From DATFKA01 sp042095835 (GTDB lineage: Bacteria > Bacteroidota > Bacteroidia > Chitinophagales > Saprospiraceae), in assembly GCA_042095835.1 (NCBI GenBank), contig JBELML010000117.1, positions 1 through 20,385 on the forward strand: a stretch of DNA of 20,385 nt, in the 5' to 3' direction. The position numbers were made by a program, and so were the translations under genes. Each line of letters begins with the position of its first letter. The stretch's first letter is position 1. Positions 14,793-20,385 of the stretch are shown here, one piece after another. Under the pieces are notes generated by a model, which did not search any database, was not told the DNA's origin, and saw nothing but the letters and a program-made list of their open reading frames with translations.

Positions 14793-14819
14793 TTCCTGAC
14801 CACTTTAAACAACACAAAG

Positions 14820-16454
14820 ATGCGTTTATATAAAATAGTATTTCTTTTCATGATGGTCTGTGCTAGCCAAGCAATCATAGCACAAGGCGACGGTCTACCA
14901 ACTGGAGAGGTCGACGTTATCGATGAATTCGAGGCCCGTCTTATTGATGCGGAGCGATTTGTGGTGAATCCACTTCTGCCACCTTTAGATACCAATAAGC
15001 GGTCTATGTTGTATAACCTGACGAGCCGAGCGCTACAGGTACAATATTTGCCACCAAAGATTAATCCACTACGGCTTTCTTCTCCCGACTTGGGAGCCAT
15101 CTATAATGGATATGTCAGGCTTGGAGCTGGCTTTCCGCAGGCGCTGTACTTAGATGGGGCCTACGATTTTATGAGTGAAGATTCACCGATTAATATCGGA
15201 GTAGATGTTTTTCATAACTCTGCTAATAACAATCGCAATGTAGAGAATCAAAAATTTGCGAATACGATGGGCAAGTTGAGTGCGGCGTATTACAATGATT
15301 TTGGATTTAAAATCGATGGTAATGTAGGCTACTCTTCTGATGTGGTTCATTTTTATGGCTACAATGATCTAGATGATGATTTTGCAGGGGACTTGACCTA
15401 TGCCGAAGATGATGTAAAGCAACGCTTTAATACCTTCTTTGTAGATGCCCGTTTGGGAAATACCGTTCCGACGGTGGCCAATATCGACTATGCTGCGAAT
15501 ATAGAATACTACAACCTACAAGACAATTATGCTGCCCGCGAGAATGGTTTTATCATAGGTGGTGCAGTGACCAAATGGCTTCAAGATAAAGATGCGATTA
15601 CAGTAGGCTTGAAATTGGATTTTACCAATTATCAAGATACGGCTACCCAGAACTTGAACAACTTTTTCCTACAGCCTTCCTACACCTATCATGGAGATCG
15701 ATTCCGGGTGAAAATAGGAATGAACTTAGCTTCTCACGAAGACGAGTTTTATTTCTATCCAGATATCGAAGCTGCGGCTAATGTCGTTGAGAATGTAGTG
15801 ACGGCCTTTGTAGGTGCTAATGGAGATTTGCGTAAAAATAATTTCCAGAATTTGAGTGATTACAGTCCATTTATCTCTTCAAGGGTGAGGGTAGAGAATA
15901 GCTTTGTCAATAAATATTATGGTGGTATAAAAGGGGACTACCAAGGATTTGAGTACCGAGTACAAGCTAGCTACGAAGACATCGACAATTTGGCTTTATT
16001 CACCAGCAATGGCGATTCTATTCCAAGGTTTAATGTGCAGTACGATACCGCATCGATTATTACGCTGAGTGCAGAGGTGAATGCACCTATTTTCCAAAAC
16101 CTTGATCTACGAGGCTCCATCGCGAATAGAATATACTCCCTTGATCGAAACGATAAAGCCTGGCATCTACCGTCTGTGACGATTAGTGGAGGGGCGACCT
16201 ACCGAATGATGGAAGGGCAGCTTGTCTTGGGAGCGGATGTATTTGTAGAAAACGGGGTGCCCGTGCCGACCTCAGATGGCTCTAGAAATCTAAACGCTTT
16301 ACTAGATATCAACGGACGCGCCTCTTATCAATTTACGGATCAGATCAGTGGTTTTGTACGAGTCAATAATATCCTGAATAACAAGAGACAACGTTGGCGC
16401 AACTATCCTACATTCGGCCTGAATGCCTTAATGGGTGTGACTGCTAAGTTTTAG
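14820..16454 (+). CDS. Outer-membrane beta-barrel protein, TonB-dependent-receptor-like without plug
   Basis: This 544-residue protein has a signal peptide at 1-21 (ending AIIA-Q), a short periplasmic stretch with a proline-rich segment (FVVNPLLPPLD) and then, from about residue 90, alternating amphipathic beta strands with aromatic girdles up to a C-terminal Phe (GVTAKF). The strands near the end (SYQFTDQISGFVRVNNILNNKRQRWRNYPTFG) are typical of the last strands of TonB-dependent receptor barrels, where RVNNILN is a common motif. There is no plug domain or TonB box, and at roughly 16 strands it is smaller than a 22-strand receptor. It probably forms an envelope complex with the TPR protein encoded 27 bases upstream, a gene order I recall from other Bacteroidota. 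Ligand and role are unknown. Confidence 0.88.
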   Translation: MRLYKIVFLFMMVCASQAIIAQGDGLPTGEVDVIDEFEARLIDAERFVVNPLLPPLDTNKRSMLYNLTSRALQVQYLPPKINPLRLSSPDLGAIYNGYVRLGAGFPQALYLDGAYDFMSEDSPINIGVDVFHNSANNNRNVENQKFANTMGKLSAAYYNDFGFKIDGNVGYSSDVVHFYGYNDLDDDFAGDLTYAEDDVKQRFNTFFVDARLGNTVPTVANIDYAANIEYYNLQDNYAARENGFIIGGAVTKWLQDKDAITVGLKLDFTNYQDTATQNLNNFFLQPSYTYHGDRFRVKIGMNLASHEDEFYFYPDIEAAANVVENVVTAFVGANGDLRKNNFQNLSDYSPFISSRVRVENSFVNKYYGGIKGDYQGFEYRVQASYEDIDNLALFTSNGDSIPRFNVQYDTASIITLSAEVNAPIFQNLDLRGSIANRIYSLDRNDKAWHLPSVTISGGATYRMMEGQLVLGADVFVENGVPVPTSDGSRNLNALLDINGRASYQFTDQISGFVRVNNILNNKRQRWRNYPTFGLNALMGVTAKF

Positions 16455-16466
16455 ATCAGCTAATAT

Positions 16467-16506
16467 ATTGGCAGTATTCGATGTATCTGCATGGGATGCT
16501 GCCAAT
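16467..16506 (+). other. Stem-loop after the barrel gene
   Basis: ATTGGCAG (16467-16474) pairs with CTGCCAAT (16499-16506) over a 24-base loop, 12 bases after the stop codon. There is no T tract, so a factor-independent terminator is doubtful; 3'-end protection is possible. A smaller hairpin, GGCTT-CTC-AAGCC, lies at 16580-16592. Confidence 0.4.
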
Positions 16507-16601
16507 GTATCAGGTTGTAACTGTGTGGTATCTATTCAAGTTCAGGAGGTTGCACTAAGTTTTTGAAACGGCCCCAAACGGCTTCTCAAGCCAAGCAAAC
16601 C

Positions 16602-16635
16602 TTAGCGGCTAGCTTCACTAGCCTGCGATAAAAGC
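16602..16635. repeat. Interspersed hairpin repeat, short form
   Basis: TTAGCGGCTAGCT, then TCACTAGC and CTGCGATAAAAGC. GGCTAG (16607-16612) and CTAGCC (16618-16623) form a perfect 6-bp stem with loop CTTCA. A longer relative in the same orientation is at 19810-19867. The two flank the padR-permease pair. Confidence 0.7.
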
Positions 16636-16693
16636 CTCTCGGCAGACGTTAAATTTCCTGCATTTCTTCTCCATTTGCAAACAATATACTATA

Positions 16694-16716
16694 TTAGTTC
16701 TCCATTTAAGAACTAA
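16694..16716. promoter_or_regulatory. Candidate PadR operator (inverted repeat)
   Basis: TTAGTTCT (16694-16701) and AGAACTAA (16709-16716) are perfect 8-bp arms around a 7-base centre. With one extra base on the left, the match extends to CTAT/ATAG, or 12 bp per arm. It ends 7 bases before the PadR start codon, so binding would block transcription or translation start. TTCTCCATTT occurs twice, at 16667-16676 and 16698-16707, 31 bases apart (about three helical turns), the second copy inside the inverted repeat. Confidence 0.6.
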
Positions 16717-16723
16717 ATAGATT

Positions 16724-17056
16724 ATGAAAGGGACTTATCTCGGTGAATTTCAAGAAATTGTATTACTAACTATTCTAATTCTAGAGGAGAATGCCTACGG
16801 TGTAAGCATTCAAGAGGAGATCAATACACGCATTCAACGCAACATCAGTAGGGGAGCCCTCCATACTGCTTTGAAGCGCCTGGAAGAAAAAGGTTTTATC
16901 AGCTCTAAGATGGGGGAGGCTACCGCGGTAAGAGGAGGCCGACGAAAACGCCTTTATACTGTTACCAATCGAGGTAAAGAGGCCCTGCAAGCGGCAAAAG
17001 AGATACGTGACCAGCTCTGGCAAGCGGTACCCAAGCTCAATTGGAGGAGTTTTTGA
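16724..17056 (+). CDS. PadR family transcriptional regulator
   Basis: A 110-residue protein made of the PadR winged helix. The features are the N-terminal GEFQEIVLLTILILEENAYGVSIQEEI helix pair, SRGALHTALKRLEEKGFISSKMG (recognition helix and start of the wing, about 42-65), and the RGGRRKRLYTVTNRGKEAL wing and last strand (about 70-88). It is of the short PadR-s2 type, without the long C-terminal dimerisation domain, so a dimer through helix 1 and the C-terminal helix is expected. In Bacteroidota such regulators are commonly next to FtsX-type permeases with a prefix domain, as here: the permease gene starts 84 bases downstream on the same strand. It probably represses the pair through the inverted repeat directly upstream; the inducing signal is unknown. 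Confidence 0.93.
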   Translation: MKGTYLGEFQEIVLLTILILEENAYGVSIQEEINTRIQRNISRGALHTALKRLEEKGFISSKMGEATAVRGGRRKRLYTVTNRGKEALQAAKEIRDQLWQAVPKLNWRSF

Positions 17057-17139
17057 GTTCTGGATGTTGGATTCAAAGTCACCATTTAGCACTCAACACT
17101 AGCCTAAACCCATGAAAGATGAAACACAAGAAATGAAAA

Positions 17140-19788
17140 ATGAAGCATCACTCGACACCTCCAAAATTCTATCACCGCTTTTTAGCCTGGTTTTGTCATC
17201 CAGCGCTTTTTGAGGAGTTAGAAGGGGACTTAATAGAACATTTTCAAAGCGATCAGGAAAACAAAGGGGAAACTTATGCACGTAGGCGCTTCCGTAGAGA
17301 GGTCATTCGCCTTTTTCGGCCTTCGGTCATTCGACCTATTTCTTGGTCCAACAATTTAATCCATCCGGCTATGTTAAAAAATTATTTAAAAGTGGCCTTC
17401 CGCAATTTGTGGAAGCACAAAGACAGTAGTGTCATCAACATTATGGGCCTATGTATTGGGCTTTGTGGCTGTATTTTGATTACCCTTTTTGTGCACGACG
17501 AATACCAATTTGATCAACATCATTCAGACCTGGACCAGCTCCACCGGATTTATGTGGAAACTTTTAACCAGGATGAGCTTTACAAAATGGCCATTACTTC
17601 GCCTCGTTTAGCGCCAAGCTTGGTTCAGGAATTTCCCGAAGTTCAAGCTTCTTTATTGGTTTATAAGATCAACCAAAACCAATTATTTGAGTTCGAGGGG
17701 CAGTCCATTTTAGAAAGCAAAGGATTTTTTACCCAAAATGCTATATTTCAATTCTTCGATTTACCCTTTCTCAAAGGCGATCCCAATACAGCCCTACAAG
17801 AACCCAATACGATTGTACTTACCGAAGCTTTGGCCAACAAGTACTTTGGAGTGGAAAACCCTATTGGCAAAGACCTGGAAATCAATGGGAATAAAGTGAA
17901 AGTGGTAGGCGTACTCGAAAAACTCTCCCCCTATTTTCACCTGGATTTCGATTTTCTATACTCTTTTCCAAGCTTAGTCCAAATGGTACCCGAAGAGCGG
18001 ATGCTCTCTTGGATTTGGTCGGATTTTTACAATTATGTAAAACTTGAACCCAATACAGACTTGGCCAGTTTAGAGCAAAAAGTGCATCAGTATGCCGAAG
18101 CCGAAATTCATCCATCTACCAAAGAAGTAGGCTTCTATTATTACCCTTATTTCCAAAAGGTGAACGATATTCATCTGTATTCCGATTCTTTTAGAAATGA
18201 TGTAGCTGTTCGCAGCAACCATGTTTATGTAAAAGGACTCATTGGGGTAGGCATATTTCTTTTGCTCATTGCCTGTATCAATTTTATTAATCTTTCTACC
18301 GCCAAAGCGATCAAGCGAGCCAAAGAGGTGGGTGTTCGGAAAACGAGTGGAGCGCTAAGAAGTCAGTTGGCTTTACAGTTTATTGGCGAAGCTATTTTGG
18401 TGGTATCTATTGCGGGGCTGTTAGCGGTGATTTTAAGTTGGATCTTACTTCCACAGGTCAATGGGTTTAACGGAAAGAGTATTTCCTTTTTGAATTACTT
18501 GACTTTAGGAAATGTACTTTGGGGCTTAGCGGTACTGTTCGGTGTTGGCCTTTTATCTGGTATTTATCCAGCTTTTATAATATCAGGATTTAAACCTTTG
18601 GATGCCATCAAATCAGCTAGCCTCCGTTCTGCTGGTCAGGTGGATTGGATGCGTAAAGGTTTAGTGGTTTTACAGTTTGGTTTATCCATTTTGCTGATCA
18701 TCAGCGTACTTATAGTCTCCCAGCAAGTGAGTTACCTAGCTAAGAAAGAATTGGGTTTTCAGCAGGACCAATTACTACATTTTGAAATGCGGGGAAATAT
18801 ATTTGAAAACCCTGAAACAGCGAAGGAGAATTTTCTACGCATTCCTGAAGTTAAATCTGTCAGCGCCTGCTTTGGGATTCCTGGAGATATCGCAGCTGGG
18901 GATAATGTCATTATTCCCAGCCTGGACCATAAGACATTGAGCACGAGGATGTTCACGGTAGATTATGATTATCTGAATACTACGGGAATGGAATTGGTGG
19001 CTGGACGAGCTTTTTCCAGAGAGATGGGAAGTGATGAGGCCAGCGCTTTTATCATCAATGAAACGGCTGTACGAACGCTTAATCTGGGCAATTCTCCAGA
19101 AGAAGCTTTAGACAAAGCCTTGGAATGGCGGATGTGGTACCACAGCGACAGTCTAAAAAAGGGCCGTGTAGTAGGAGTAGTAAAAGACTTTCACTACAAC
19201 AGTTTACACGAAGAAGTGGGCCCTGTTGTGCTACACGTTTATCCATCCGCTTTTTGGAAAATTGCTATGCGGATTGAAAGCGAAGATGCCTCTGCCACTA
19301 TAGCAGCAATTGAAAAGACTTGGGATAGTTTTGAAACGGGATATCCCTTTACCTATCAATTTGTAGATGAAGGTTTTGCAAAGATGTATGAAAAGGAGCG
19401 GAGTTGGAATCAATTGCTTTGGATTGCGAGCGGATTGGCCATCTTCATTGCCATCATTGGAGCCATTGGCTTGGCGGTCTACGCCACGGAGCAGCGCCGG
19501 AAAGAGATAGGTATCCGCAAGGTCTTGGGGGCTTCGGTATTCAGCATTGTGAGCCTTTTGTCAAAAGATTTCCTGCTTTTAATCCTGATTGCACTAGTGG
19601 TCTTTTCTCCATTAAGTTGGTACTTTATGAGTCAGTGGCTAGAAAACTTTGCCTATCGGGTTCCCATTTATTGGTGGATTTTCCCATTGGCCGGCGTATG
19701 TACTTTATTGGTGGCGCTGCTTAGTGTAGGAAGTCAGAGTATGGTGGCGGCGATGAAAAACCCGATCACTAGCCTTAGGAGTGAATAA
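17140..19788 (+). CDS. ABC transporter permease, FtsX/MacB type with permease prefix domain
   Basis: An 882-residue integral inner-membrane protein. Residues 1-75 (PPKFYHRFLAWFCHPALFEELEGDL and RRFRREVIRLFRPSVIRP) form the cytoplasmic permease prefix domain found on Bacteroidota permeases encoded with PadR regulators. Two MacB/FtsX halves follow: TM1 at about 98-117, a large periplasmic MacB-like domain to about 365, then TMs at about 367-390, 414-438 and 460-485; the second half has TM 507-528, a periplasmic domain, then TMs at about 762-785, 810-830 and 843-866. Both cytoplasmic loops carry the family motif (KRAKEVGVRKTSGA and QRRKEIGIRKVLGA) that contacts the ATPase. No ATP-binding subunit is in the window, so it must be supplied from elsewhere. 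MacB-like systems transmit mechanical force to export peptides, toxins or lipoproteins; the cargo here is unknown. Confidence 0.95.
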   Translation: MKHHSTPPKFYHRFLAWFCHPALFEELEGDLIEHFQSDQENKGETYARRRFRREVIRLFRPSVIRPISWSNNLIHPAMLKNYLKVAFRNLWKHKDSSVINIMGLCIGLCGCILITLFVHDEYQFDQHHSDLDQLHRIYVETFNQDELYKMAITSPRLAPSLVQEFPEVQASLLVYKINQNQLFEFEGQSILESKGFFTQNAIFQFFDLPFLKGDPNTALQEPNTIVLTEALANKYFGVENPIGKDLEINGNKVKVVGVLEKLSPYFHLDFDFLYSFPSLVQMVPEERMLSWIWSDFYNYVKLEPNTDLASLEQKVHQYAEAEIHPSTKEVGFYYYPYFQKVNDIHLYSDSFRNDVAVRSNHVYVKGLIGVGIFLLLIACINFINLSTAKAIKRAKEVGVRKTSGALRSQLALQFIGEAILVVSIAGLLAVILSWILLPQVNGFNGKSISFLNYLTLGNVLWGLAVLFGVGLLSGIYPAFIISGFKPLDAIKSASLRSAGQVDWMRKGLVVLQFGLSILLIISVLIVSQQVSYLAKKELGFQQDQLLHFEMRGNIFENPETAKENFLRIPEVKSVSACFGIPGDIAAGDNVIIPSLDHKTLSTRMFTVDYDYLNTTGMELVAGRAFSREMGSDEASAFIINETAVRTLNLGNSPEEALDKALEWRMWYHSDSLKKGRVVGVVKDFHYNSLHEEVGPVVLHVYPSAFWKIAMRIESEDASATIAAIEKTWDSFETGYPFTYQFVDEGFAKMYEKERSWNQLLWIASGLAIFIAIIGAIGLAVYATEQRRKEIGIRKVLGASVFSIVSLLSKDFLLLILIALVVFSPLSWYFMSQWLENFAYRVPIYWWIFPLAGVCTLLVALLSVGSQSMVAAMKNPITSLRSE

Positions 19789-19809
19789 AATCCAATCTCT
19801 GAGCATACT

Positions 19810-19867
19810 TTAGCGGCTAGCTGTAAGCAAATGTTTGCAGCTAGCTGCGCTAGCTCGTGATACAAGC
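19810..19867. repeat. Interspersed hairpin repeat, long form
   Basis: The same flanks as 16602-16635 (TTAGCGGCTAGCT, then GCTAGC, TG, GATA, AAGC) with 24 extra bases at 19823-19846. The insertion creates a second stem, GCTAGCT with GCAAA pairing to TTTGC with AGCTAGC, next to AGCTAGC-TGC-GCTAGCT. Lying between the convergent permease and lipoprotein genes, it may also act as a terminator; six T follow at 19868-19873 (AAGCTTTTTT). Confidence 0.7.
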
Positions 19868-19902
19868 TTTTTTGCTAATTGCTGGTAGGAGGAAATTTGT
19901 TA

Positions 19903-20274
19903 TTAATCTAGCAGTTTAAGTGCCTCTTTCTGAACCTCATACCTATTAATTTTCCCTTCTTTTAAATAGCAGTGTACGGAAAAAACAAATAAAATTTGTC
20001 CTTTTAATTCACCTAAACTTGTTTCGTGATTTTTTGATAAATATTCATTTATCTCGCAGTCTTCAATAGATTGGTATTCCTCAGAGAAATCACTGGTGAA
20101 ATTACTCCAACCTCTCCAAATATCTACCCCCTCCAACTGCACAAAACTTTCAATGTCCGATTCACTTGCATTAGACACTATGAAATCAGTAATGCAGACA
20201 ATAGGTTCTATTTTACCCTTGTTGCAACTATTGAAAGTTATTAAAATTAATAAAATAAGAATCTTACTCTTCAT
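19903..20274 (-). CDS. Small lipoprotein of unknown function
   Basis: A 123-residue protein with a lipoprotein signal peptide (MKSKILILLILITFNSC, Cys17). The start is ATG 20274: the frame extends to 20304, but those ten codons run through the terminal inverted repeat of the mobile element and would spoil the signal peptide. The mature part is acidic, with few landmarks: VQLEGVDIWRGWSNF, EDCEINEYLSKNH, GQILFVFSVHCYLK. Besides Cys17 it has cysteines at C27, C73 and C102, perhaps one disulphide pair. I do not recognise a family. The mobile-element end lies five bases upstream of its ATG, so any promoter close to it must lie in the element. Confidence 0.72.
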   Translation of the reverse strand: MKSKILILLILITFNSCNKGKIEPIVCITDFIVSNASESDIESFVQLEGVDIWRGWSNFTSDFSEEYQSIEDCEINEYLSKNHETSLGELKGQILFVFSVHCYLKEGKINRYEVQKEALKLLD

Positions 20275-20279
20275 CTGAC

Positions 20280-20385
20280 TAGGGTAAACGCACCAAAAAA
20301 TCACACTGCAATTTTTTATAATTCCAACTAAAACTCCAATTCAAAACCGCTCTGGCATCTTTCCCGAATTTACTTCGGGATCATT
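20280..20385. mobile_element. MITE-like element, copy 2 (right end only; continues past the window)
   Basis: TAGGGTAAACGCA at 20280-20292 matches the 13-bp end of copy 1 with one change. Read on the minus strand, 20361-20280 aligns to 11575-11656 without gaps, with 8 differences in 82 bases. Beyond this the two copies differ: copy 2 has the stem TCCCGAA-TTTAC-TTCGGGA (20362-20380) where copy 1 has its CTTC/GAAG stem. The other end and the target duplication are outside the window. Confidence 0.8.

Noticed and set aside
17112..17213. Possible 33-codon leader peptide overlapping the permease start in another frame
   Set aside because: The ATG is in an A-rich context but the peptide has no recognisable feature; it is likely a chance frame.
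1..20385. tRNA, rRNA, riboswitch or origin
   Set aside because: I saw no cloverleaf, rRNA segment, known riboswitch core or DnaA-box cluster by eye; a covariance-model search could still find a small RNA.

Overview
The window looks like chromosomal DNA of a member of the Bacteroidota, most likely a marine or sludge Saprospiria/Lewinella-type bacterium. The evidence is moderate AT bias, A-rich start regions with few Shine-Dalgarno sequences, promoter-like TTTG-N19-TAnnTTTG motifs, many secreted proteins and SPII lipoproteins, a PadR plus FtsX-type permease pair, and a large periplasmic TPR protein next to an outer-membrane barrel. Genus is inference. The sequence is a draft scaffold: it has two runs of exactly 100 N.

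Layout. 46-2480 (minus): a two-gene unit of a secreted endonuclease/exonuclease/phosphatase protein and a secreted M28 zinc peptidase, joined by a TAATG overlap. 2700-3853 (plus): an orphan XRE-S24 repressor-like protein whose protease dyad is missing, overlapped by a small 76-residue protein, with a palindrome over its promoter; a strong terminator follows at 3996-4031. 4068-6710: divergent genes for a lipoprotein and a D-aminoacylase-like amidohydrolase lipoprotein that lacks the usual HxH metal motif. 6711-7434: non-coding repeats, first a G-rich 8-bp satellite and then a 79-bp tandem array containing a scaffold gap. 7494-11284: serine hydrolase, RidA, a SAM methyltransferase and pyruvate dehydrogenase E1 beta, arranged as convergent and divergent singletons with almost no spacing.

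11285-11918 is mostly non-coding and holds a well-delimited MITE-like element (253 bp, 13-bp terminal inverted repeats, 9-bp target duplication). A second copy of its right end, about 90% identical, lies inverted at the window end (20280-20385), directly upstream of a small lipoprotein gene. 11919-16454: TPR protein (interrupted by a gap) and outer-membrane beta-barrel, probably one operon. 16694-19788: PadR regulator with a near-perfect inverted repeat in front, then an 882-residue FtsX/MacB-type permease with an N-terminal permease-prefix domain. This pair is bracketed by two related hairpin repeats (16602-16635 and 19810-19867).

Most genes are ordinary housekeeping or envelope genes. The parts most worth following are the protease-dead S24 repressor with its overlapping partner, the MITE family that may carry an outward promoter and has a replaceable internal hairpin, and the first N-gap, whose two edges are an identical 55-mer and which therefore is probably an assembly artefact.
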